Below the pieces are notes generated by a model. It worked only from the letters and a program-made list of their open reading frames with translations. It did not search any database and was not told where the DNA came from. A stretch of DNA of 64,000 nt, from NCBI GenBank assembly GCA_030512295.1, contig JAULSR010000013.1, positions 186,001 to 250,000 on the forward strand. Reading direction: 5' to 3'. Source of the DNA: Bombardia bombarda (Eukaryota > Ascomycota > Sordariomycetes > Sordariales > Lasiosphaeriaceae). The translations under genes and the position numbers were made by a program. Shown piece by piece: positions 31,769 through 42,374 of this stretch; the first letter of the stretch is position 1; each line of letters starts with the position of its first letter.

Positions 31769-33871
31769 TCAAAATACCACAGACACCTCCTCGATCTCGC
31801 CCGCTCTCTCTAACCCATCCTTGATCCACATCTCCCTCTCCTCCTTCACATTCTCTGCCTCCCTCTCCTCTCCCATGTCGCGCAAACATCTTTCAAGATG
31901 CACCAACCCATCCAGCACCTCTGCCCTTCCGCCCCTTTCCTCACTGATCTCCCACTTGGCCACCTCGAGAGCATCCCTATAACTCTTCTCGGCCTCGACC
32001 AGCCTCCCCTGCTTATGTCTGCTATTTGCCAGCTCCCAGTACAGCCTATATAGCACGCCGTGGTAGCGCATGCTCTCTCTAAGCATCCATTCGTTGCCCA
32101 CCACCTCCAGGACCACCTCGGCACCCTTATCATACATGCCATGCGAGTTGTAGAACACGGCCATGTTCATCCTCACCCCTGCATGTCTCTCATCAAACAC
32201 CTGGAGTGCATCCAGTCCCTCCATCATCTCCCGCATCATATTCTCTCCCTTCTCCACATCGCCCCCAAAGTTAAGATAGCCCAGTATCATCAGTTCCAGC
32301 GTCTTCCCATGATAGGGGCCCAGATATCTGCGACAGACTTCGATAGCCACTCGACTGCACTGCAGGGCCAGATGGTCATTCATCTCGCCATTGACCACGC
32401 TGTCCCTCAGCAGCTCCCACACCCGCCTCGCCGGCTTTCCACCCGGTAAGCTCCCTGCCAGCGCAGCAATGTGCTTCACCAGTGCCACCTCCATCCATCT
32501 CAGCTTCCCCTCAGCCTCCTGGGCCCGGTTGCGTTCCTTTTTCCCCTTCCCCCCTCCTCCTCTCCGTTCAGCTCCCTTGTGTGCCTTCCTCTCAGACTTC
32601 AGCTTCCCGTCCAGAGGTTCTTCATCCTGCACAACTTCACTTTCTGTCCTCCTCCCAATCTTCCCCTCCCTCCTGATATGCATCAACACAACCAACACCA
32701 GCACCACCAAATGCGGATCCTCCGGCCCCATCTCGTCCGGCTCGGCCCCCAGTATCCTCGGCAGCTCGGCGAAGCAGATCCTGGCCATCTTGACCCCTTC
32801 TGATCCATGCCGTGCCGGGTCGGCCAGCAGCGGTGCAGCCACCTTGAATAGCTCGTGGAATTTGGCGATGGACAGGGCCATGCGGGCGCCGCCGGGCGTG
32901 GCGAGGTCGCAGTCGGCTTCGTGGGCAAAGTGCCATCTGCCAGAGGAGAGGGAGGCGTCAAAGTAGGACGAGATGGCGCGGTAGGTGGATTCTTGGAGGA
33001 GGTTGGGCGGGTGGGGAGAGGGGCGAGGATGGAGGTTGGAACGTAGTTGGGGTTAGGAACAGAAGGGGTGGATGGGGATAGCAAGGCATTATTAGTAGCA
33101 GTAGCATGATGATGGAGCAGAGAGGCGGATAGGTCGGCGGGTCGGAGGCGGTGTTGTCGGCAGCGGTTGCGTATATAGCGGTTGATGCGGTTGGCAGACA
33201 CCTGCTTGCCGTTGACGAGGAAGACGTGGGTGGGGGAGGCTGATGCTGCGTGTGTATTGACAGGACTGGCCGTGGATGCCGGTTGTACGGGTGACGGTGA
33301 TGTCTGTGCTGCTTCTGCTGCTGCTACCTCTGCTGTTGAGGCGGTAGTTGTTGTGGTAGTAAGCGTAAGGACTGTTGTGGTTGTGGTGGTGGTTGTTGTT
33401 GTCGCCGTCGTCGTCGCTTCTGGGATATCGCCGGCCGTCTGGCGGAGAACCTCGGCCACGTCAGCAGCCTTTGTGTTCTTCCAAAGACCCCAGCGCTTGA
33501 AGCGGGTTTTGTACATTTTTGGTCTGTGTCTGATTTAGTTCTATGTTGTTTCTTGACGAAAAAAAGCAGTTGTTGAACACATACGTTGCATGGAAGCCAT
33601 GCTCCTGCGCCATGTACTCGACCAGCTGCCAGAGCTTCTTGTTCTCTTTCATATAGAGACGTGCGATGACCGGCCGATGGCGCTCCCAGTCTTCGTCCGA
33701 CGCCCATCTTTTGTTTCCCTTTTCCCTTCGCTCTCCTTTGACCACTGTGGACGCCCCCTCATCTTCGATCTTTACCGATAGAGCGTTGGTCTCGGAGGTA
33801 GACGGCGGCGGAGGCGAATTCGAATCCCAGTCAAGAGTCGCCGGTGATGCCGACGCTGTTGCCCGCGGCAT
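31769..33871 (-). CDS. Clr5-domain protein (frame break in the middle)
   Basis: The N-terminal Clr5 domain (PF14420) is found in fission yeast Clr5 and many filamentous-fungal proteins and is thought to be nuclear or DNA-associated. Exon 1 (33871-33585) has WERHRPVIARLYMKENKKLW and MAQEHGFHAT. After a 61-nt intron (33584-33524, GTATGT...CACAG), exon 2 continues PKMYKTRFKRWGLWKN, completing the domain. A Thr-rich tract and a low-complexity linker follow. Between about 33053 and 32999 the frame changes to one reading LLQESTYRAISSYFDASL, then a long helical region (to 31769) resembling the C-terminal half of such proteins. No convincing splice sites explain the change, so a one-base indel, an atypical intron or sequence error is possible. 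Confidence 0.75.
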
Positions 33872-35729
33872 GGTCGAACCACAGCCAACCCCGGCTAGAC
33901 GTACTACTACTGCCAAAAAAAAAAAAACTCGACTTTATATCTGATATATCTTAGCTGTAAATCGTGGGCAGGTAGGTAACAATCTCAAATCGCTGGAGGC
34001 TCGAGCACCTTGCGTATGAGGATAACGGCAGTGAAATGGCGGAAGCGGTGAGCTAAACGAGGACAGCACCGTCTCTCGTAATATCCCCTAGGTACCCTAG
34101 ATAGGTTTGGCAGTCTGTTGATCCTAAAACGGACAGGAAAGTCCCTGGTATGGATTCTTGCCGAATACCGATGCCGAATGGTCAGATTAGTTGGAAAGGC
34201 CGACAGTCAGCACCGGAGTCGGGCGGGGAAGTGCAGGGCTTCTGTTGGATTCTACCAGCAGGGGCCTTGTGTTGCTAAGTCTGGGTCGAGTTTTGTGGCG
34301 CGACACTGTTTGAGGACGACGACGCGTCTTTGCACCTTTGCCAGGCAATGACCTGTTGAGGCTGGGACGGTGGTGTGTATAACGAATTTGTGTAGGTGGT
34401 ATATATTGGCCTCTATCTTGACTGGGGTAGATGACAGGCCGGGAGCCATGTAAATGATCCTGTAGTGTCCGGCACTCGACGGCTGGGATCTTGTGCAGGC
34501 CTTGGCATTGGGGGCACAATGCAACTTTGATAAACGTTGGTAAGGACAATTCCTGCTTTGAGGTGGTGCGTCTGACCTACTGGTTGGTATTGTGCCACCT
34601 GCCCTACACCACCAGACTTGTCTGAGGTACCCAAGGGTGGTGCCGATTGACACACACAACAGCTTTACCAACCTATGAAAGGGTTCGATGACTTTTTCTT
34701 GCGGTAATGCGGGGCGTTCTTACACTACCTATTTATTCTTTCGTCGATCCCCAAATAACCAAAGGTTCACCTGAAGTCGACTTGCATTGGCGGCCATCCG
34801 CAGTCAGCCAAGGTCTGTTACACGACGTCGTCCATCATATATGTTATTACAAATCCTAGTACGCCCTATATTAAGGCTACAAAAGCCAACTTAGTCCGAA
34901 AGTCGGCATACCTCCTGCAGTTCTTCTCGGCCGAAATGTGATTCGCTGTACCAAAGGGTCGGATGAAGCGTGGAGAGCTGTCAGATTGCTGGATGCCGTG
35001 GTATCCTTTGTTATTGGGCTGTGCCGTAACTTGAACGTTGGGTTCTGCCGCTCATTAAATCTTGACACCCTCAGCTCTGGGACCAGACAACATTAACGGT
35101 GTCCTCCACATCTGACGACTTGCTAGGAAAAGGCGTATAGGGCTGACGTCAGCTGGGGTTCTGCTGCATAACTAAGGTTCATCAGTATGTACATGACCTG
35201 CACTAAGTCGCCATCTACCTTGCCATGCCTTGCCTGTGCATCGTAGGAGACTGAATCCCGTCTTATGCTTATTGATGCACAGGTCATGTAGGCGTCAAAG
35301 TCGACTACGAATGTGCTACGATATGCGGAATGATGGCACTTACGCTAATGGTAGATATTAAGGTAACTGACATAGGTAGACACCTATGGGAGTACCTAGG
35401 AAGTTACCATGTTATGGATATGTTGATGCTGGGTCTTATGTCTCAATTTAAGGCTCCTGTGATACTGATACATGTATTGATCTCGAGGCAAGGAGGGGGT
35501 TAGAAACATCAATAGAAAAGCTAATGCGACCTTGCCCGGCAAGTAGGCAACAGCACCTAGAATAGATGCTCACTCACATGCCGTGCTACCACACAGTGCA
35601 CCCACTCAAGCCCCATAGCCCCCTTTTCACCACACAAAATCGCTCAGATCCAACTTCCCAAGACTGCCTAGGTACCTATCCTACTTCACTCTCCCTATTA
35701 CTCACTCTCCCTATTACTCACTCTCCCTA
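33872..35729. other. Intergenic between Clr5 and SET genes
   Basis: Contains a poly(A) run near 33915-33926 just upstream of the Clr5 start, then about 1.7 kb of short frames without features. The right end overlaps the 16-bp tandem repeat at the SET gene 3' end. Confidence 0.55.
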
Positions 35730-35745
35730 TTACTCACTCTCCCGT
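35687..35745. repeat. 16-bp tandem repeat spanning the SET-gene stop codon
   Basis: Three full copies of CACTCTCCCTATTACT plus a partial fourth. The repeat covers the last codons and the stop (35730-35732) of the SET-domain gene, so copy-number change could alter the C-terminus or stop position. Confidence 0.9.
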
Positions 35746-37374
35746 TGCTTCTTGATCAACGCCTCCAACAGCCTCAAGTCGCCCCTCAAGCCCGTACAGA
35801 ACCCCCCATCAGGGTCGGCAAACAGCTCGGCATACCTGAGCGCTGTCTGCGCATACCGCAGCGCGCTCTCGACATCGCCAAACTCGTAGTAAATCTTCAT
35901 AAAGGCCTGGTAGTACTCACCCACTTTGGCCTCGAGCCGCTCCACCTTGACAATTTCCACAAACTCCTTGGTAAGCTCGACCAGAGTGTCGTAGTGCGTT
36001 GAGGGCTCGCGCATGGAGAAGAATATCTCGACGAGCCGTTCGCGCCGTGCGTCGGATGCCTGGCGCGCGGATGTCGGGGAGGTGCACAGCGAGCAGGTGC
36101 AAGTGAAGCCCCAGTTTGATAGAGAGGAGTGTCGGTAGGGGGTGGGCATGCCGAGGGGGACGTCTTCAGCCGGAAAATATGGTTAGTATAAGCACACCCA
36201 GCATGAAGCTACTTGGGAAGGTATGTAACAAGGGTGCTTGGTGGACTCGAACGACTTGCAGCTAATGGTGATTTCCTCGCCGGGAAGAATATCTCTTGTT
36301 GCAACAGCCGACATGGCTAGGTCAGCCTTAGTGAAGCGGGGATATGCGCTGAAGAAGAGTCAGATACAGGCCGCAATAACAACTAGAGATTAGCAAAAGG
36401 AGGATCTACTTTGGATCACATGCGTGGTTCAACCTCTATTATGTCATCTTCTGTTAGCAAGATGCATTTTAATACTTGTGTACCTATTCTCGTGGCTTCC
36501 TTCTTCTTTCCTTGGGCCAACTCACCGCAATCTCTGGGTACAGGCCCTTTGCCTCCTTCCCATCCGGTGTCGTGATGCCAAATGCATTCGTCCTGATGAC
36601 GTCCTCGACGATATGTACGCCGTGCTCGGCCTCTCTTCTGCTCCTTGCCAGGTCCTCAAACCTCTCTCGATCGCTGAGTCTCTCCAGTGCCCTCTGAAAG
36701 AGTCTCGGCCCTTCGGCGGGTGGGCCTTCATCCTCCTCTACAGGAAACAGCTCATTATCCACGACCATGGCCGGGAAGCTGGTCAGGATGGTCTCGAACT
36801 GGGCGATATGCCTTGTTGCCACGACGCCTTGGCCTTTGCCAGGTATGGTAATCACGGTATACGGCAGCGGCGATGCCTTATCATTCTTGGTGTCCTTCCT
36901 TGACAACTCATGGGACTGAAGCCGACCCCGCCGAGCGATGTGTTGTCTCGCATGCCATGCTGGCAAGGGATTCTGCACGGCGTTGGCAAGAGCAGCGGCT
37001 GTCTCGGGTGTGGCAATAATGCTGATGCCGCTGTTGTCGTTGTAGGATGAGCTAGTGTAGACACAGAGTTTGTCCACTGCTGCTGAGCTGGTAGGCAGAT
37101 GGGGAGTGAGGCAGTAAGGAGGGTGCGTCCATGGCCTCGGGCTGGAATCGTGGCCAGTCTCATCGTCAACAGGCACAGGGCAGGAGCGGTGACGCGAGGG
37201 AGATGGTGAGATGAAGTCGGATGGGCATTGTGTCTGGAGGGATATAGCAGTCACGGGTATGGGGGCGAACAGGACGAAGAGAAGGTGGAGCAGTAGCACA
37301 AGATGGGATAACGGGAGACTAAAGCAGGCCATTCTGGCGTTGGACAGACCGACCCGTTCGGACATGAGATGCAA
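35730..37374 (-). CDS. SET-domain protein with N-terminal hydrophobic segment and a GC-AG intron
   Basis: SET proteins transfer methyl groups from S-adenosylmethionine to lysines. Exons 37374-36526, 36435-36410 (26 nt), 36348-36260 and 36163-35730 give 465 residues. The SET domain starts at TVITIPGKGQGVVATRHI. Splicing restores EIARLNHACDPNAYPRF, containing the NHxC signature, and ILPGEEITISYVPLGMPTPY. A post-SET cysteine cluster, WGFTCTCSLC, follows. Intron 3 (36259-36164) has a GC donor (GCAAGT) with a normal ACTAAC branch and AG acceptor; only this choice gives the conserved ITISY. The N-terminus has a strongly hydrophobic stretch (CFSLPLSHLVLLLHLLFVLF), like a signal peptide or anchor, which is unusual for a methyltransferase acting on nuclear or cytosolic proteins but recurs in fungal SET proteins. 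The C-terminal region is helical. Confidence 0.88.
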
Positions 37375-38695
37375 GGTACCCGAGTGACAATGATCTGACT
37401 AAAGGCATTCATTGAACTTCAGGCCTCGTCGAACGAGTCTCGACCATTCCAAGAAGCCACGCTTCAACTTGCCTCCCGTTGTCTGAGAGTTCCTTCGGGA
37501 GGGCTAGACATCAAATATCCGGGGCCGACTCATTGGTCCAAATCTGAAGTTATGGCCAAGTGTTTTTCTCATATTAGCCGGCGCTGGGAAGATGAAGAAT
37601 AGGGTCGTGCCAGCAACGGCAATTGAGGCTCCATCCACTGTGTACTGTCTAGTGCGCCGTCTTTCATTCTGGTTGTCGTGCACTGTGTAGAAGTATTCGT
37701 CATGGATGGTGATTGACTGCACCTACGAAATAGGCAAGGTGTTTTGTTTTGTTTCATGGCCTCTTCTGAATTCCGACATGGCCATGATGGAACGCTCGCT
37801 GACTCAGTGGGCCTCTGGGACCCAGGCCCTTGTCGGCCTGTCAGACGCGCACCTTGTCTCTGTTAATTGGCATCTACTTCGTAGTGTACCAAAACTTAAC
37901 GGGCACGCGCCAAAGGAGATGCACTCACGTGCGTGTTCCTGCAAGCTTCTCTACGCAAGTGGCCCGGATAGAGCACGACTCGGGCTCCTCTGAATCATTC
38001 AGGGATCGTATTGCAGATCCTGAATTAATTGTTTGGAGGTGGATTGGATTGATTGGATTTGAACAAAGTCTCGAAAAGCAACCCGTCCGAGGCCATTTAA
38101 AGTTCCGAGCTATCCACTAGCACGGGACTAAACGCAGCCGAGGCCACTAAGCCCAGTCCAGTAGCCTAAGGCTGCGAATCATTGGGCGGAAGCCGCTACC
38201 TACTGATTACATGCAGCGGGAAGCGGGGGGCTTTGCCTTCGATTGCTCTTTCCAGTTGCACTGCGCCGTGTCGATAGTCGGAGGTGAAAGTTCCCGTTTC
38301 CATTGTTTGTTTGATGGCGCCAGGGCACCACTGAGGACCTTCCCTCTCTAGGGCAAGGGCAGGGCAGGGCATTGGATGGATGATGCACGCCCAAAGAACC
38401 CGGTGCGATTGACGCATCCCGCCTCTCGCTTGGGAACTGGGATGGAGAAGGAACAAAGATATACTACACCTAGGTAGTTAGCCCTCCAGATGCGCAGCTT
38501 CAAGGTTTCATCCCTCTTTTTTTTTTTCTTCTCTTCCTTCCATCTATCCTACATCCCTAGACTAGTTACCTACCACCACCACCTCGCGACAGCCTCAGTT
38601 CCCGAATGCAGCAGCGCAGGCAACAAACGCCGCCAGTCAGGACCTAGTGCCACCACCCACCTCGGCATCCCGCAGCCACTGCCATCGTCGCTAAC
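37375..38695. other. Divergent intergenic region between SET and P450 genes
   Basis: Holds the promoters of both genes. A poly(T) tract lies near 38518-38529. No gene recognised. Confidence 0.6.
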
Positions 38696-40261
38696 ATGTT
38701 CGAGGCCCTGGGGCGACCGGCCGTGCTCGCGCCAGCTCTCCTCGTCGTCGGATGGCTGATCTACCACGTCTTCTTCAAGCCGTCCAAGCTGCCCGACATC
38801 CCTATTCTCGGCGCCAAAGAGTCGGACTGGTTCCCCCTGCTCCAGGCCAAATGGCGCAACACGCTCGACTTCAAGGCGGCCGTCAAGCTGGCCGACGCAA
38901 AGTATCGCGACCAGGCCGTCATCATGCCCCTCGCCGGCTCAGGCAACATGATCTTGCTCCCGCGCTCCGAGATCCAGTTCGTCACTGACCAGCCCGACGA
39001 GGTGCTCAACCTGCACACCTCGGCCATCGAGAACCTCCAGATCGACTACACCTGCACCGACCCCTACCTCGTGCATAACCCCGTCCACCACAAGATCATC
39101 ACCACCACCCTCACCAACCAGATCGGCAACCTCGTCCCCGATGTTGCTGACGAGACAGAATGGGGCTTCGACAAGCACTGGGGCGACTGCACCGAGTGGA
39201 CTGAGGTCTGTGTCTATGACACCCTCCGTCGCGTAATCGGCAACGTCACGAACCGCGTCTTTGTCGGCCACCCCATATGCCGTGATCCCACCCTCCTCGA
39301 CGTCGGCATGGCATATGCGCAGTATGTCCCCCTGACTTCGCAGATCCTCCGCATCGTCTGGAAGCCCATCCGGCCCCTTGCCGCTCTGTTCCTCACCCTG
39401 CCCATCCGCTGGCGCACCTACCAGTTCGACAAGATCCTGCGTCCCGAGATCACGGCGCGCCTCGCCGCCTACGACGCCCGACAGGCCGACCCGGAAGAAT
39501 CCAAGTCTGTTCGGGAACCCGAACCAAACGACTTCCTCCAGTGGACCATCAAGCAAGCCAAAACCTCGGGCGATTCATACATGTGGAAGCCCTCCACCCT
39601 CTCGGGCCGCATCCTCCTCCTCAACTTCGCCGCCATCCACACGTCGTCGTTTTCCATCACCAATGCCATCCTCGACCTTGTCGCCTCCAAGCAGGAATAC
39701 GTCGACGAGCTCCGCGCCGAGATCGAGTCCGTTCTTGCCGAGTTCGGCGGTGAGTGGAACAAGCGCGCCCTGGCCAAGATGCACAAGCTTGACAGCGTCT
39801 TCCGCGAGTCGGCGCGCCTCAACTCGTTTGTGACTGTCGGCTTGGGCCGCGCTGTCGTCGCTAAAGAGGGCATCACTACACCATCGGGCGTGCATATTCC
39901 TCAGGGGTACTCGGTCGCCGTGCCCAGCTACCCCGTCCTGCAGGACAACGATGTCTACCCCGACGCCCAGAGCTTCGTCCCCTTCCGCTTCTCCGACGAG
40001 AGGAAGGACGAGAGCATCGACTACGTCAAGAGGGCGGGCAAGGCCTTTGCTACCACGAGCAACGAGTACCTGGCGTTTGGGCACGGCCGGAACGCCTGTC
40101 CGGGCAGGTTCTTTGCCGCCAACGAGCTGAAGCTGATGTTGGCCCACGTGGTGATGACGTATGATTTGGAGATCAAGGGGACCAGGGAGCGGAATAAGTG
40201 GTATGGCCTGAACAGGGTACCGCCGATGGAGGCGACCATCAGGGTTAGGCGGAGAAGATAG
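38696..40261 (+). CDS. Cytochrome P450 monooxygenase
   Basis: Haem-thiolate monooxygenase, ER-anchored and fed by a P450 reductase. It has 521 residues and no intron. An N-terminal membrane anchor (about 9-28) precedes the proline-containing hinge PSKLPDIPILG. The I-helix reads NFAAIHTSSFSITNAI, with Ala-Ile-His-Thr-Ser in place of the usual AGxDTT. The ExxR of the K helix is FRESAR, the PERF-like segment is FVPFRFSDER, and the haem loop is FGHGRNACPG with ligand Cys468. Overall it resembles the fungal P450s that include ent-kaurene-oxidase-type and meroterpenoid enzymes; substrate unknown. No biosynthetic backbone enzyme is in the window. Confidence 0.95.
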   Translation: MFEALGRPAVLAPALLVVGWLIYHVFFKPSKLPDIPILGAKESDWFPLLQAKWRNTLDFKAAVKLADAKYRDQAVIMPLAGSGNMILLPRSEIQFVTDQPDEVLNLHTSAIENLQIDYTCTDPYLVHNPVHHKIITTTLTNQIGNLVPDVADETEWGFDKHWGDCTEWTEVCVYDTLRRVIGNVTNRVFVGHPICRDPTLLDVGMAYAQYVPLTSQILRIVWKPIRPLAALFLTLPIRWRTYQFDKILRPEITARLAAYDARQADPEESKSVREPEPNDFLQWTIKQAKTSGDSYMWKPSTLSGRILLLNFAAIHTSSFSITNAILDLVASKQEYVDELRAEIESVLAEFGGEWNKRALAKMHKLDSVFRESARLNSFVTVGLGRAVVAKEGITTPSGVHIPQGYSVAVPSYPVLQDNDVYPDAQSFVPFRFSDERKDESIDYVKRAGKAFATTSNEYLAFGHGRNACPGRFFAANELKLMLAHVVMTYDLEIKGTRERNKWYGLNRVPPMEATIRVRRRR

Positions 40262-42374
40262 ATGTATTGACTTATCTTTACGGTGCGGTGTGAACGAGAA
40301 GGTGGATTCCCTTCCGTTTTAGCAACACCATAGACGGTAGTTTAATCCAAGGAAGCCCTGTATTTACCACTTTACCACCTTGCATGGAACATGGACTGCG
40401 CAGGAGTTTGACGATTTGCACATCATTTTATCTACGAATATCGGTTGTTTATTTTGGTACTCTATAGCGTATCATACACCTTGAAATAGTGCAGGTAGAT
40501 TGCTAAGTAGTTGAAACACGGATTCGTCTGACAGGCACCAGATTCCGTTGGTCACAAAGTCGCTTTGAATGAAGGTGATGTTATTGAATTAGAAGAATCT
40601 TTAAAATCCATTGGTCCTGACTCTCGATATAATGCAGGTCCGTACGTATAATATCACTCAGGGCCGACCTCAAGAACGTATAAACTAGTCTGCGTGATCA
40701 AAGATTGCCAAGAGACGTTATTCTATGTTTCGCTGCACCGGGAGGCAAAGTTAAAAGAACTCGGTCAAAAGCCAGCAGCGGTAAAAAGAAAAAGTGTTAG
40801 AGATTCCTTGAGCACCTTAGGTGGTCAGAAATAAACTTTTAAGATGATAGGCAAGTATAGATCTTCATAGCTCATATATTACAACACCAAAGTGCTTGAT
40901 AGGTAGTCTCGTCAAGGGTATATAACACACGTAAGCCATTTGTGGGACCAGGATATTGAGACGAAAACTGATACTACACTGTTGTCTCTGAGCAGCCACC
41001 AAGCTGGGGGTTCTTCCCCTATAAGTGCCGTAGGAGGACTGCCAAGGCGATATCTGGCCAAGTACCGACATGGCAAATGATCTCCAGTGAGCTTGTTTTT
41101 CGGCAAGTAAATTAGATGCGCCGAGGCCTGGTATATTGTGTGTAACCAAATAAATATGGACAGGTTATTCGTCTTCTGCACATCCAGTCGTAGATGGAGT
41201 TTCATAGATAGGCGTGCATGTTTTAGCCTTTCATTGGCCTTTGTTTGTCCCGGGTGTCGGCGATGCTACGATTCTGGTCTCGGACCGAGGTAAACAAACG
41301 CCTTGGTGCGCCATCCATCACCTTAATGTGGCAGCTACTTAGCATCAAATTATCCTCTTCAACCGTCCCGGGCGATGCAAGTTCTGCAATGGTCTCCTTC
41401 TGTCGCTCCTGCTGACTTTATATATCTCCTTGGTCGTTTTGGACAGGCAACCCCACCTCCACTGTCTGTGGCCACCCATGCCTACCAGATAGCTTGATAA
41501 GGCACTGGAGGTGCGTGCATTGCACTGCATCGCAATGCACGTCAGTCGGATCAGTCGGCTGAGGATGGAAAGCGCGCCATGGTCGGCAAATATTTTTGGG
41601 AAAGTAGAGCGCGGCGTGCTTTCCTTGAATTTACCTTTAAGCATCAGATTGGTGTTCGTAAAACTGACCTACAGAACTCCGTTGTCGCAGTCAGCTTGGG
41701 GTAGGAAAATAACGCGTCGGTGAATCCAGCGGCCCGAGAAATCTCAACCCAAACCGGAGTTCCAGTGAGCTCTGGAGGAGTCTGGACGGCTCGCTGATGC
41801 AGGGGCTGGTGGTAGTGGAGGTGTCTGCGCTAGCGTCCATCCGCTGGCCAACACTGAGCGCGCTTTCCCAGCCAGCGTGTCTCACTCTCACGCCAGTGAC
41901 ACCACCGCCGAAATGGAGGGAGGGGCAACCTAGGTGGGTACTTGGCAACTGAAGTGGGGGTGCGAAAAGATGCCACTTGGTGGCTCCAGCTCCTTTTTTT
42001 GTTGAATCCGTAATGAACCCCGCACCTGTGACGCCGTCGTCTCCAAAAAATCAAGCGTCATCAAGTCAATCGACCTTGGTGCCTTCCTTGCCCTTCTTCG
42101 AATTTCCCGCTACGGATCTACTTTTCGCAGCTGTGTCAATTCAGAATCTCTTCCTACCTTACCTTTGGTACCTAGCACGATTCGCCCTACCTCGTTCCCC
42201 TCTTCCTTTATCTTTTTCCCAATTCCCGCAAATCCTCCCCTCTCTGCTTATTAGCTCAACATATCCGCCTTTCCGGATTACCCCGCCATCATCTCCCATT
42301 TCCATCACCAGCAACATCATCACCACCTCCAGACATTACCGCATTCCCGGCTTTTTTGAACCATCACTGCAAAC
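40262..42374. other. Intergenic: P450 3' flank and aldolase promoter
   Basis: About 2.1 kb. The right 400 bp are C/T-rich (about 42100-42370), the usual look of a highly expressed fungal promoter and 5' UTR. No gene recognised. Confidence 0.6.

Noticed and set aside
33815..33845. tRNA T-loop-like word TTCGAATCCC
   Set aside because: Located in exon 1 of the Clr5 gene; no cloverleaf can be formed.
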